A DNA stretch of 64,000 nucleotides from Pseudolabrys taiwanensis (GCF_003367395.1 NZ_CP031417.1:1240001-1304000), one strand, 5' to 3'. Shown: positions 16,133 to 26,371, counted from the first letter of the stretch. Notes: generated by a model from the sequence alone, not told the origin. Numbers and translations are program-made.

Positions 16133-17104
16133 ATGGCCAAGTCGAAATCCTCCAAATCGAAGCCTAAAGCGGCGCCCAAGGCGTCCGCCAAGCAATCCGC
16201 CAAGACGTCCGCCAAGCCTGCCAGCAATGGCAAAGCCGATGCTCTGGCCAGCGCCGACGTGCTCGAGCGCATCGCCAACGCCCTCGAGCGGCTGGCGCCG
16301 AAGGCGAAGGCACTGCCCGACCTCGCTGCCGCCGATGCCTTCATCTGGCACCCGGACGGCCGGCTCGCGCCGGTGCCGCGCGTCAACCGCGTCGAGATGT
16401 CGCTCTTAAAAGGCGTCGATCGCGTGCGCGACACGCTCATTGAGAACACCGAGCGTTTCGCCAAGGGGCTGCCGGCCAACAACGCGTTGCTGTGGGGCGC
16501 GCGCGGCATGGGCAAGTCGTCGCTGGTGAAGGCGTCGCACGCCACGGTGAATGCGCAACTGGCGGGAGGCCGCAATGACGGGCCGCTCAAGCTCGTCGAG
16601 ATTCATCGCGAGGACATCGAGAGCCTGCCCGAGCTGATGGCGCTGATGCGCGGCTCGCGCTATCGCTTCATCGTCTTCTGCGACGACCTCTCCTTCGACG
16701 CCGACGACACGAGCTACAAATCGCTCAAGGCCGTGCTCGAAGGCGGCATCGAAGGCCGCCCCGACAACGTGATCTTCTACGCGACGTCGAATCGGCGCCA
16801 CCTGCTCTCGCGCGACATGATCGAGAACGAGCGCTCGACCGGAATCAATCCGGGCGAAGCGGTCGAGGAAAAGGTGTCGCTGTCGGATCGTTTCGGCCTG
16901 TGGCTCGGTTTCCACCGCTGCAGCCAGGACGAATACCTGGCGATGATCGACAGCTACGTCACGCACTACAAGATCAAGGCGGACGCCGAAGAACTGCGTC
17001 GCGACGCGCTCGAATGGTCGACGACCCGCGGCTCACGCTCGGGCCGCGTCGCTTGGCAGTTCATCCAGGACCTCGCCGGCCGGCTGGGCGTGGCTTTGAG
17101 CTGA
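16133..17104 (+). CDS. DUF815 family P-loop ATPase
   Basis: 323 residues. The first 40 are Lys/Ala/Ser-rich and disordered-looking. The DUF815 ATPase domain follows: LLWGARGMGKSSLVKA is Walker A (about residues 117-132), IVFCDDLSFDADDTSYKSLK is the Walker B region (about 178-197), and YATSNRRHL is sensor 1 (about 217-225). Members are AAA-like proteins of unknown substrate, usually next to yajC in Hyphomicrobiales. Divergent from yajC with 217 bases between starts. Confidence 0.85.
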   Translation: MAKSKSSKSKPKAAPKASAKQSAKTSAKPASNGKADALASADVLERIANALERLAPKAKALPDLAAADAFIWHPDGRLAPVPRVNRVEMSLLKGVDRVRDTLIENTERFAKGLPANNALLWGARGMGKSSLVKASHATVNAQLAGGRNDGPLKLVEIHREDIESLPELMALMRGSRYRFIVFCDDLSFDADDTSYKSLKAVLEGGIEGRPDNVIFYATSNRRHLLSRDMIENERSTGINPGEAVEEKVSLSDRFGLWLGFHRCSQDEYLAMIDSYVTHYKIKADAEELRRDALEWSTTRGSRSGRVAWQFIQDLAGRLGVALS

Positions 17105-17146
17105 GCCAGTATTTCCGCTGTGCCGGATTTGGCCGCGTCATTGCGG

Positions 17147-18058
17147 CTACGTCCGGCGCAGGCCGGCGGAGCCCGATCGCACGATTTCACGGGCAACCTG
17201 CATGACCGTACGGCAGGCCAGCGTCATGGTGCCATGGCGCGACATGGCCAGCGCGATGTGACGCGTGATGACCGGATCGACAAGCTTGGCGGACTGAAGC
17301 CGACACTCGTGCGACGCGCCGCTCACGGCGTAAGGCCCGAGCAGCGCGTACATGCCGCCCTCGGAGACGATCTGAGTTTGCAGGCGCAGCGAGTCCGCCT
17401 CCAGCGCGACATTGAGCGAGAAGCCATGCTGGCCGCTGACCTGTTCAAGGTAATTGCGCCAGCTGCTCGGGCGGCAGAACAGCACCAGCGGCAGATTGTT
17501 CAGCGCCGAAAACGGGACGGTCGGTCGCGCGGTTAATGGGTCGCCGGCCGCACTGACGAGATAGGTCGACGTTTCGACCAGATAGACGTCGCCACCCTTC
17601 GGCTCGCCGCTGGTGCGGTAAAGGATGGCCAGATCGACGGTGCCGTCCTCGAGCCAGGTTTCCAGCTGCGACCCTTGCCCTTCCCGCACCGCGAGCTGAA
17701 TGAGCGGGTATTGCTCCTTCAGCCGCTTGTAGAGCGTACTGACAAGCGGATGCGCCGTGGAGGGCAGACTGCCCAAACGCACCTTGCCGATCGGCGTGCC
17801 GGCTGACGCGCGTACATCGCTCGCCAACTGTTCGGTGCTGGCCATCCAGGCGCGGACCTGCGGCGCAATCCGCTGGCCGAGCTCGGTGAGGGCCACGCCG
17901 CGACCGGTACGCTGAAACAGCCGGCCACCGCACTCCTGCTCCAGTTCGCTGATGCGCCGGCTGATGTGCGGCTGGCTGGTGCCATAGGCCAGCGCGACCT
18001 TGCTGAGGCTGCCGAGTTCGGCGGCATCGACGAACAGCTTCCAGGCGGCGTAATCCAC
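17147..18058 (-). CDS. LysR-family transcriptional regulator
   Basis: 303 residues, standard LysR length. The N-terminal winged helix-turn-helix is residues about 1-60 (LFVDAAELGSLSKVALAYGT, then QPHISRRISELEQE), followed by the linker helix and a PBP2-type effector domain (about 90-300). It is divergent from a DapA-like aldolase gene, with an AT-rich inverted repeat just before its own ATG, so autoregulation and control of the aldolase/Bug module are likely. The effector is unknown. Confidence 0.9.
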   Translation of the reverse strand: MDYAAWKLFVDAAELGSLSKVALAYGTSQPHISRRISELEQECGGRLFQRTGRGVALTELGQRIAPQVRAWMASTEQLASDVRASAGTPIGKVRLGSLPSTAHPLVSTLYKRLKEQYPLIQLAVREGQGSQLETWLEDGTVDLAILYRTSGEPKGGDVYLVETSTYLVSAAGDPLTARPTVPFSALNNLPLVLFCRPSSWRNYLEQVSGQHGFSLNVALEADSLRLQTQIVSEGGMYALLGPYAVSGASHECRLQSAKLVDPVITRHIALAMSRHGTMTLACRTVMQVAREIVRSGSAGLRRT

Positions 18059-18222
18059 GGGCGATCTCCAGCTATATCATATTAAGTATAGCTGAAATAT
18101 CCGCTCTGAGTCTTCAGATATGAGTTGGCTTCGGCCTAGGGTTTTGGCGACCGATCCGCGGACCGCCATCCGGCCGTCCACGCGGACGATCCGCAAAGAC
18201 CATTCCAACGGAGGAAACCCAC
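18059..18222. promoter_or_regulatory. Divergent LysR-type control region
   Basis: 164 bases between the LysR gene and the DapA-like gene. It contains a perfect inverted repeat AGCTATA-N10-TATAGCT at 18070-18093, which includes a T-N11-A core as expected of LysR-type operators, and a second partial TATC/GATA pair nearby (CAGATATGAG around 18115). GGAGG at about 18211-18215 is the ribosome site of the rightward gene. Confidence 0.6.
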
Positions 18223-19167
18223 ATGGAAGCGCTGGATCTCAGAGGCCTCGTCCCCGCCCCCGTCACCCCCTTCACCCGCGACGGCGACGTCGACCACGCC
18301 GCCATCCAGCGGCTAGGCTCCTGGCTCGGCAGCTTCGAGGGCGTCAAAGGCCTGGTCGTGCTCGGGCACGCCGGCGAAGGCACGTTCATGAGCCCAGACG
18401 AGCAGTGCGCGGTTATTGAGAGCTTCGTCAAATCGGTCGACGGCAAGATCCCGGTCATCGCCGGTATCACGCTCGAAGGCACGAAGGTCGCGGCGCTCGA
18501 AGCAAAGCGCGCGGTCAAGGCCGGCGCCGAGGCAGGCCTCGTTTATCCGTCGCACGGCTGGTTGCGCTTCGGCTATCAGAAGGGCGCGCCGCAAGATCGC
18601 TATCGCGCCATCTATCAAGAGAGCGGTCTGCCGCTCATTCTCTTCCAATACCCCGACGCCACCAAGGCGACCTATAATCTCGAAACCCAGCTCGATATTG
18701 CCGCCCAGCCCGGCGTGTTCGCGATGAAGAACGGCGTGCGTAATATGCGCCGTTGGGACACTGAAATCCCGGTGGTCCGTCGCGAGCGACCGAATCTCCA
18801 GCTTCTCACCTGCCACGACGAATATCTGCTGCACACGATGTTCGACGTTGACGGTGCGCTGGTCGGCTACGGCAGTCTGACCCCGGAGCCGCTCATCGAG
18901 ATGATCGCCGCCGGAAAGGCCAAGGACTATGCGAAAGCCCGCGCCATCCATGACAAGCTGCTGCCGGTGACACGCACCGTCTACCATCGCGGCTCGCACA
19001 TGGAAGGTACCGTGGCGCTGAAGCACGGACTCGTTGCGCGCGGCATCCTCGAGCACGCGACCGTTCGCTCGCCGCTGCTGCCGCTCCCGCCCGGCGCGGA
19101 GGTCGAAATCGCCGATGCGCTCCGATCGGCCGGTCTTGTCGGCCGGTCGGCGGCGCGCGCCGCCTAA
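18223..19167 (+). CDS. DapA-like (DHDPS/NAL family) aldolase
   Basis: 314 residues of the class I aldolase family that includes dihydrodipicolinate synthase and N-acetylneuraminate lyase. Visible features are the strand-1 motif GLVPAPVTPFTRDGDVDH, the tyrosine of the active site in LILFQYPDATKAT (about residues 139-151), and the Schiff-base lysine in VFAMKNGVRNM (about 166-176). The GTTGE substrate loop of true DHDPS is replaced by GHAGEG (about 47-52), so lysine biosynthesis is unlikely; a keto-acid aldolase or dehydratase in catabolism fits better. It is divergent from a LysR gene and followed by a Bug protein gene. Confidence 0.85.
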   Translation: MEALDLRGLVPAPVTPFTRDGDVDHAAIQRLGSWLGSFEGVKGLVVLGHAGEGTFMSPDEQCAVIESFVKSVDGKIPVIAGITLEGTKVAALEAKRAVKAGAEAGLVYPSHGWLRFGYQKGAPQDRYRAIYQESGLPLILFQYPDATKATYNLETQLDIAAQPGVFAMKNGVRNMRRWDTEIPVVRRERPNLQLLTCHDEYLLHTMFDVDGALVGYGSLTPEPLIEMIAAGKAKDYAKARAIHDKLLPVTRTVYHRGSHMEGTVALKHGLVARGILEHATVRSPLLPLPPGAEVEIADALRSAGLVGRSAARAA

Positions 19168-19240
19168 AGCTATCGCGACAAAACGGCGGAGCGGAAAATC
19201 CGCTCCGCCGAAGCAACAATAAAGTCATGGGAGGAAGATG

Positions 19241-20272
19241 ATGCCTGCACGCAATGCAGATCGTTCGTTCGCACGCGCGATGGGCTCGCCGATTGCGCGC
19301 CGTCGATTCTTACTGTCGTCCATTGCAGCGGCTTCCGCCGCACTCGTGACGGCCCCGAGCTTCGCACAACCACGAAAACTTCCCGATCGCCCCATTCGCC
19401 TCATCGTGCCGTTCGCAGCCGGCGGCGGTGTCGATGTCTTCGCACGTCTGCTGGCCGAAGAACTGCGACAGAAAAACGGGCTTACGGTGGTCGTCGAGAA
19501 CAGGCCCGGCGCAAACGGCTCCATTGGCGCACATCAGACACTCAACGCCGAGCCCGACGGCACGACGCTGCTGTTCTCGGCCGGAACGCATGTCATGGCG
19601 CAGCAGGTCATGAAGAGCGCGCCATACGATCCGATCGCCGACTTCACCTCCATCGCTCGCGTTGGCGAAGCACCGATGCTGCTGGTGGCATCGCCGAAGA
19701 TCGCGGCAAATACGATCGCGGAGTTGATCGCGGAAGCACGCAAGGGCCAGGACAAATGGACCTTTGGCACCTCCGCGCTCGGCGCGCCCGGCCATCTGGC
19801 CGAGCTCGATTTCAACCGGCTTGCAGGTCTCAATCTGCTGATCAACCCCTATCGCGGCACGGCACCGGCGTTGAATGACGTCGCCGGCGGCCACATCCAA
19901 CTGCTGATCGATCCGGTTCTTGCCTTGTTGCCTCTGGCCAGAGCCAAGCAGGTCAAAGGCCTCGCCGTCACGACAGCGAAGCGGACGGCACTGGCGCCGG
20001 AAATCCCGACCATGGCCGAGAGCGGCCTCAATGGAATGGATCACTCGTCCTGGTACGGCGTGTGGGGGCCGAAGAAATTGCCCGCTGACTTAACCGCGGA
20101 CCTAAACGGGGCGATCAACGAAGCCGTTCGCACGCTCGACGGCGAAGGCAAGCTCACCAAGATCGGCGTCGCCGCCGTGACCGAAACGCCGCCGCAGTTC
20201 GAAGCGTTCGCGCGAAGTTATCGCGATCGCAATGCCGATTTGCTCAAGGCGGCGAACTTCCAAGCGATCTGA
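19241..20272 (+). CDS. Bug-family (TctC-like) binding protein, Tat signal
   Basis: 343 residues from ATG 19241, six bases after GGAGG (ATG 19238 is too close). The N-terminus contains twin arginines (IARRRFLLSSIAAASAALV) followed by AFA-like cleavage, suggesting Tat export. The mature part shows the Bug family pattern PIRLIVPFAAGGGVDVFARLLAE near the start and VVENRPGANGSIG (about residues 86-98). Bug proteins bind carboxylates for tripartite tricarboxylate transporters, but no tctA/tctB is beside it. Co-transcription with the aldolase gene 73 bases upstream suggests its ligand is an acid metabolised by that enzyme. Confidence 0.88.
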   Translation: MPARNADRSFARAMGSPIARRRFLLSSIAAASAALVTAPSFAQPRKLPDRPIRLIVPFAAGGGVDVFARLLAEELRQKNGLTVVVENRPGANGSIGAHQTLNAEPDGTTLLFSAGTHVMAQQVMKSAPYDPIADFTSIARVGEAPMLLVASPKIAANTIAELIAEARKGQDKWTFGTSALGAPGHLAELDFNRLAGLNLLINPYRGTAPALNDVAGGHIQLLIDPVLALLPLARAKQVKGLAVTTAKRTALAPEIPTMAESGLNGMDHSSWYGVWGPKKLPADLTADLNGAINEAVRTLDGEGKLTKIGVAAVTETPPQFEAFARSYRDRNADLLKAANFQAI

Positions 20273-20284
20273 ACGCCCAAAAGC

Positions 20285-20316
20285 ATTACGGCCTGGCAAC
20301 AAGGCCAGGCCGTAAT
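20285..20316. terminator. Hairpin between convergent genes
   Basis: A perfect 12-base-pair stem, ATTACGGCCTGG (20285-20296) with CCAGGCCGTAAT (20305-20316), with an eight-base loop. Read leftward it is followed by GCTTTTGGG, so it can act as a weak intrinsic terminator for the nlpD-like gene. Read rightward the T-run is missing. Confidence 0.65.
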
Positions 20317-20339
20317 CAATCGCGTCAGCGGCGCGCGTT

Positions 20340-21794
20340 TTAGATGTTGCCGAGATATTTCGTCGGGTCGACCGGGGTCGAGCCCTTGCGGATCTCGAAA
20401 TGCAACTGCGGCGAGGTCACGTTGCCGGTCTGGCCGGCATGGGCGATCGTCTGCCCACGCTTGACGCTGTCGCCGCGCTTCACGAGCAGCTGGCTCGCAT
20501 TGGCATACGCGGACACAAAGCCGTTCGAGTGACGCACGAGCACGAGATTGCCATAGCCCTTGAGCTCGTTGCCGGCATAAGCGACCACGCCATCCTCGGC
20601 GGCCTTCACCGGCGTGCCTTCCGGCACGGCGAGATTGATGCCGTCATTGGTGCCGCCATTGGCACTCTGACCGAAGCCGGCAATGATGCGGCCCTTCACC
20701 GGCCAGCGGAACGATGGCATCGCGCCCGTCGCTTCCGCCTGCTTCACAACGCTTTCAGCCGCCGGCGCTTCGGTGGCAATGCGCGCCGTTTCCACGGGCA
20801 CGGTCTGGACCTTGGCGACGGCCGGCGCGGCAACGCGCGGCGGCTGTGCGGCCGGTTGCGCCGGCTGCGGCCAAGCGGGCGTCGCGGACGCCACCTGCGT
20901 GGCCGGTTGTTGCACCGGCGCGGGCCGCTGCATTGCGGCCTGGGTGCGCGCGGCGCCCGGAATGGTCACGCGGTCGCCCATGGCCACCTTGTGATAGACC
21001 GGCACGTGATTGGCCTTCGCCAACGTCGACAGCGGCACGTTGTAGCGGCGCGACAAGCCGATGAGGCTCTCACCCGGCTGCACGACATGAACCTGATCGC
21101 CGGCGGCGACGCGCGGCGCGACGGGGGCCGGCGCCGGAGCGGGCTGAACGGCCGCAACATGTGATTGGACGGGCGCGGACGGCGCCTGCGCCGTGGCGCC
21201 GTTCACATAACGCGGAATCACGAGACGCTGGCCCGGGCGCACGGCCGTCGGGCTCGAAACGTTGTTGGTCTGCATGATGGCCGAGGCCGGCACGCCATAC
21301 CGGCGGGCGATGGTCTCGACCGTCTCGCCGCGGCCGACCGTGACCGGCCGTCCGCCGTCCCAGGTCCAATGACCGGCCGGCGGCGGCGGCGCTGGCGGCG
21401 GCGCCTGCACGGAGCCCGTGACGTCGCTCGCGACCGGTGCACTCGGCCGGTAGGTGCCGAGACCGGCGCTGCCGGAGGCATAACCGCCACCGGAGCCGTA
21501 GCTGCTGCCCGAGGCGTAGCCGCCGCCGGACGAGTAGCTCGGGCTCGCGGCGACCGTCGCCGGGCGGCTCGGCGCCGGCAAAGGCTGCGATTCGACGGCC
21601 GGCCGATACATGGGCCGGTTGCCGCCGATCGAACCGGTCGTCTCCGACCGTGATGGCGCCTGCCGATTCGAGGCGTAGGGATTGGAGTCAAAACGCGCGG
21701 AGTCCGCACAACCGGCGAGACCGATACCGGCCGCCACAAGGACTGCGACACGCGGCCAGACATGCGACCGATAAGGCACGGTGGGGCGCGGCAT
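20340..21794 (-). CDS. nlpD: NlpD-like LysM/M23 lipoprotein
   Basis: 484 residues from ATG 21794; a GTG at 21806 would add four. The signal peptide has a lipobox (IGLAGCAD, Cys about residue 27), so it is an outer- or inner-membrane-anchored lipoprotein. Two LysM repeats bind peptidoglycan: VGRGETVETIARRYGVPAS (about 155-175) and VVQPGESLIGLSRRYNVPLS (about 240-260). A C-terminal M23 domain has lost zinc ligands: the usual H-x-G-x-D is NDGINLAVP and HLHFE is QLHFE, as in E. coli NlpD and EnvC, which activate amidases rather than cut. Long Ala/Pro/Gln linkers separate the domains. Role: daughter-cell separation. Confidence 0.88.
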   Translation of the reverse strand: MPRPTVPYRSHVWPRVAVLVAAGIGLAGCADSARFDSNPYASNRQAPSRSETTGSIGGNRPMYRPAVESQPLPAPSRPATVAASPSYSSGGGYASGSSYGSGGGYASGSAGLGTYRPSAPVASDVTGSVQAPPPAPPPPAGHWTWDGGRPVTVGRGETVETIARRYGVPASAIMQTNNVSSPTAVRPGQRLVIPRYVNGATAQAPSAPVQSHVAAVQPAPAPAPVAPRVAAGDQVHVVQPGESLIGLSRRYNVPLSTLAKANHVPVYHKVAMGDRVTIPGAARTQAAMQRPAPVQQPATQVASATPAWPQPAQPAAQPPRVAAPAVAKVQTVPVETARIATEAPAAESVVKQAEATGAMPSFRWPVKGRIIAGFGQSANGGTNDGINLAVPEGTPVKAAEDGVVAYAGNELKGYGNLVLVRHSNGFVSAYANASQLLVKRGDSVKRGQTIAHAGQTGNVTSPQLHFEIRKGSTPVDPTKYLGNI

Positions 21795-21908
21795 GTGGTT
21801 ACTCACTCATACGCATTAACGGTAGAGTTCGAATTAAACAGCCGCGCGTAAAAAAGCCTTTAACGCTACCAAATTGTTAGATAGCCGACGGGCGGAACGA
21901 CAAATACG

Positions 21909-22532
21909 TCACAGTTCCCGCGCTTTGCCGGGCAAAAGCGGCACAAAACGCACGGCAATCAGGTCGTGGCGTTCGAGAGTTCCACCCTCGCCTTTGGTCA
22001 GCCGCACGATTTGCTGCGGCCCGTTGGGAGACCCGAGCGGTAACACCATGACGCCGCCCTCGGTCAGCTGATCGACCAAAGCCTGAGGCACTGTGCTGCC
22101 GGCCGCCGTGACGATAATACGGTCGAAGGGGGCGCGATCAGGCGCACCTTCCAGGCCGTCGCCGACGATCACGTCGACATTGTCGTAACCAAGGGCCGCG
22201 AGGCGCTCTTTCGCCTTGTCGGCGAGCGTGCGGTAGCGCTCGATGCTCACCACCTGCTGCGCCAGCCGCGATAGCACCGCCGCCTGGTAACCCGAGCCCG
22301 TCCCGACCTCGAGCACCCGGTCCTGCGGCCGCAGGCCGAGCTGCTCGGTCATGTAGGCGACCACATAAGGCTGGCTGATGGTCTGCCCGCAGGCGATCGG
22401 GAGGGCCTGATCGACATAGGCATTTCCGACCATGTCCGCGTCGACGAAACGCTCCCGCGGCACTTCGTCCATGGCCCGCAACACGGCCGCATCGCTGATT
22501 CCCCGCCGGCGCAAGGTCAACAGGAATTCCAT
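21909..22532 (-). CDS. pcm: Protein-L-isoaspartate O-methyltransferase
   Basis: 207 residues from ATG 22532; an in-frame GTG at 22613 would add 27 residues, and the choice is uncertain. The enzyme methylates isoaspartyl residues with SAM to start repair of aged proteins. Motifs: [20 protein letters not shown] near the N-terminus, [15 protein letters not shown] (about residues 47-61), the SAM loop [18 protein letters not shown] (about 72-89) and DRIIVTAAG (about 139-147). Lies between nlpD and surE, as in many proteobacteria, but here a response-regulator gene on the opposite strand interrupts the surE-pcm pair. Confidence 0.92.
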   Translation of the reverse strand: MEFLLTLRRRGISDAAVLRAMDEVPRERFVDADMVGNAYVDQALPIACGQTISQPYVVAYMTEQLGLRPQDRVLEVGTGSGYQAAVLSRLAQQVVSIERYRTLADKAKERLAALGYDNVDVIVGDGLEGAPDRAPFDRIIVTAAGSTVPQALVDQLTEGGVMVLPLGSPNGPQQIVRLTKGEGGTLERHDLIAVRFVPLLPGKAREL

Positions 22533-22684
22533 GCGGCCGACGTCCTGGCGATTTCGCGGTCCGTCCGACAAAGTGTGGCCCCTCTTCACGGCTATTTTTA
22601 TCACGTTGCACACAGGCTAGGATAAATTCGGTTGGAACCGAATGACCTATGTCAGACTTAAATGCGGCATGCGGGGAGCGCGCG

Positions 22685-23053
22685 ATGACCGAAGCCTCGA
22701 TGGCAAACTTACTGGTAGTCGAGGACGAGTACCTCATCAGGATGTTGCTGGAGGATATGCTGACCGATCTCGGCTACAGCGTAACCGCGGCTGTCGGCAC
22801 CATTAAGGAAGCGCGCGAGCACGCCTCCACCGGCAACTTCCAAGCGGCCATCCTCGACGTCAATCTCGATGGACAAGAGATATTCCCGGTCGCCGACATC
22901 CTCGCCGAACGCGGCCTGCCGTTCGTCTTCGTCACCGGTTACGGCGAAGGCTCCCTGCCCGCGCATTACCGCGCGCGTCCGGCGCTGCAGAAGCCGTTCC
23001 AGGCCGAGCGTCTGAAGGAGACGCTGGCCAACATGCTCGCAACGGCGGCTTAG
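22685..23053 (+). CDS. Single-domain response regulator (CheY-like)
   Basis: 122 residues from ATG 22685, preceded by GGGGAG; two flanking in-frame ATGs (22649, 22700) exist. Only a receiver domain is present: the acidic pair in VVEDEYLI, phospho-acceptor Asp in AAILDVNLDG (about residues 55-64), Thr in FVFVTGYGE and Lys in LQKPFQ (about 104). With no output domain, it probably acts by protein-protein interaction, like the stand-alone receivers of Hyphomicrobiales. No histidine kinase gene is nearby. It is inserted on the opposite strand between pcm and surE. Confidence 0.85.
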   Translation: MTEASMANLLVVEDEYLIRMLLEDMLTDLGYSVTAAVGTIKEAREHASTGNFQAAILDVNLDGQEIFPVADILAERGLPFVFVTGYGEGSLPAHYRARPALQKPFQAERLKETLANMLATAA

Positions 23054-23083
23054 ACGTAAGCCACTCACTCGCACGGCATCAAA

Positions 23084-23230
23084 CCCGTCACCCTGAGGTG
23101 CGCGCCGAAGGCGCGCCTCGAAAGGCGACGGCCACCGATCTCAGGCTCGCCCGAGATTGGCAGCCGATGTGCCGCGGCCATTCATCCTTCGAGGCTCGCC
23201 GCCCACGCGGCTCGCACCTCAGTATGACGG
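23084..23230. repeat. Dispersed intergenic palindromic repeat, copy 1
   Basis: The segment opens GTCACCCTGAGGTGCGCGCC and ends in TTCATCCTTCGAGGC...GCACCTCAGTATGACGGG, so its two halves are near-complementary (CCTGAGGTGCG against GCACCTCAG; CGCCTCGAAAGG against CCTTCGAGGC). The same element recurs at 24056-24176 and, as a half, at 51538-51600. This matches the long-hairpin intergenic repeats of Bradyrhizobium relatives. It sits between convergent genes and may terminate both. Confidence 0.7.
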
Positions 23231-23264
23231 GACCGGGTCAATACATCGTCGCCAGTGACGACAC

Positions 23265-24026
23265 TCAGCTGAACACAGCCGCGAGCTTGGTCATGAACGG
23301 CTCGTCGGTGAGATCGAGCCGCAGCGGCGTCACCGAGATTCGGTTCTCGCTCAAGGCCGCGAGATCGCTGCCGGGTGTCGCGCCGGAAACGCCGCCGCGG
23401 CCGAACGCGATCCAGTAATAGGGATTGCCGCGCCCGTCCTGGCGGGCGTCGATGCGCAGCAGCTCCTGATCGCGCTTGCCCTGCACGGCGACGGCGATGC
23501 CGGCGACCTCCTCCGGCGCGCAATCGGGGAAGTTCACATTCACGAGCACGTCCTTCGGCATGCCGGTTTCGAGCACGCGGCGGATGACGCCGGGCGCGTG
23601 CTTGATCGCGCATTCCCAAGGCGGCATGCGTTTGGTCGCGAACGAGTAAGCCTGCGATAGCGCGAACGAGGGAATGCCGAGCACGGTGCCCTCCATCGCG
23701 CCGGCGACCGTGCCCGAATAGGTCACGTCCTCGGCCGCGTTGCGGCCGCGGTTCACGCCCGAGAGCACGAGATCCGGCTTCTCCGGCATGATGTGGCGCA
23801 CGCCCATGATGACGCAGTCGGTCGGCGTGCCGCGCACGGCGAAGTGACGCTCGCTCGCCTCGCGCAAGCGCAACGGATCGTTGAGCGACAGCGAATGCGA
23901 GACGCCCGATTGATCGGTCTCGGGCGCAACGACCCATACGTCGTCGGAGAGCGCGCGCGCGATCTCCTCGCAGGCGGCAAGGCCCGGCGCGTGAATGCCG
24001 TCGTCGTTGGTGACAAGAATGCGCAT
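23265..24026 (-). CDS. surE: SurE, 5'/3'-nucleotidase
   Basis: 253 residues, normal length. SurE is a metal-dependent nucleoside-monophosphate phosphatase linked to stationary-phase survival. The N-terminal metal-binding motif [14 protein letters not shown] (residues 3-16) contains the paired Asp, [18 protein letters not shown] (about 32-49) the next active-site loop, and [22 protein letters not shown] split between the Asn of SGVN and the GT of YSGTV (about 86-107) the third. Co-directional with serS and probably linked to pcm in ancestry. Confidence 0.95.
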   Translation of the reverse strand: MRILVTNDDGIHAPGLAACEEIARALSDDVWVVAPETDQSGVSHSLSLNDPLRLREASERHFAVRGTPTDCVIMGVRHIMPEKPDLVLSGVNRGRNAAEDVTYSGTVAGAMEGTVLGIPSFALSQAYSFATKRMPPWECAIKHAPGVIRRVLETGMPKDVLVNVNFPDCAPEEVAGIAVAVQGKRDQELLRIDARQDGRGNPYYWIAFGRGGVSGATPGSDLAALSENRISVTPLRLDLTDEPFMTKLAAVFS

Positions 24027-24055
24027 CTATTTCCTTACCACTTGCCGTTTCGTCG

Positions 24056-24176
24056 ATCCGTCACCCTGAGGTGCGCGCGAAGCGCGCCTCGAAGGGCGAC
24101 GGCCAATTCTTTCAAGGTCCCGGCCGTTCATCCTTCGAGGCCCGCCTGCGGCGGGCACCTCAGGATGACGGAGAGA
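24056..24176. repeat. Dispersed intergenic palindromic repeat, copy 2
   Basis: Starts GTCACCCTGAGGTGCGCGCG and ends GGCACCTCAGGATGACGGAG; internal arms CGCGCCTCGAAGGGCGACGG and TTCATCCTTCGAGGCCCGCC pair with each other. Same family as the copy at 23084-23230, with good conservation of the outer 20 bases on each side and divergence in the loop. Lies between serS and surE on the minus strand. Confidence 0.75.
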
Positions 24177-24183
24177 GATTTGA

Positions 24184-25637
<1,454 letters not shown>

Positions 25638-25682
25638 GTCAAGCCCGGCCTGGGGCGCCGTGCCGGACGCTCGAATTCGGGC

Positions 25683-26291
25683 TCAGGACGCCAGGGCGAC
25701 GCTCAGGAAGGACTGCAGCTCGGCGGGCACATCGTCCCGCTTGGCAACGATCTCGGCCAGCTTCCTGTCCTTGCTGGCGGCGCTCACGAGGCAGGCAAAG
25801 CCGAACTCGGAAATCTCGGCCCCCTCGTTGGTCAGCACCTTCTGCTTCACGGCACTGTCGCCGCGATCGACCAGCACGTCGGTGACGATCGCGTTGATGT
25901 GGCGGCGGTTGGCAATCGCCATCAGGTGGTTCTGGCTCTTGGTCTTGGCGATGCCGATGAGATCGTTGTCGGTGAGGACATTCGACTTTTCGAGGATCGG
26001 CCCGGAGACCGCGATATCGTCGCTCGCCGAAAGCTGGGCGACGGTGTCGGCCGGCGCCGCATCCATGGCGGCGAGGCGGCCGCTGAGATCGATGAGGTCG
26101 CGTGAGGAAACGTTCTGCGCGAGCCGCTTGATCACGACGTCGAACACTTCACGCTGCTCGGCCGTGTAGATCGGCGCGTTCGACAGGAACAGGTTGGCGA
26201 CCTGGCGCAGCATCTCGATATGACGAGTCCGCGACACGGTGCGCAGCACGCCGTTGAGTTCGGAAAGCAGTACTTCGGCTTCCCCGGTCAT
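25683..26291 (-). CDS. DUF2336-type HEAT-like protein, short form
   Basis: 202 residues, all helical, with repeating HEAT-like units (RHIEMLRQVANLFLSNAPIY, EQREVFDVVIKRLAQN, RDLIDLSGRLAAMDAAPADT). The pattern resembles DUF2336, found in alphaproteobacteria and of unknown function. Full-length family members are about 350-370 residues; this one lacks the C-terminal half, and no continuation is evident in the intergenic region, so it is either a short variant or a truncated protein that has kept a sound stop. Located between the tat operon and serS. Confidence 0.65.
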   Translation of the reverse strand: MTGEAEVLLSELNGVLRTVSRTRHIEMLRQVANLFLSNAPIYTAEQREVFDVVIKRLAQNVSSRDLIDLSGRLAAMDAAPADTVAQLSASDDIAVSGPILEKSNVLTDNDLIGIAKTKSQNHLMAIANRRHINAIVTDVLVDRGDSAVKQKVLTNEGAEISEFGFACLVSAASKDRKLAEIVAKRDDVPAELQSFLSVALAS

Positions 26292-26371
26292 CGCACACTT
26301 CCTACTTAGCCGCGCACCAAAATCTCACCGGGTCCGCGGACGTCCCAGACATATGCATACAGGCCAATCCC

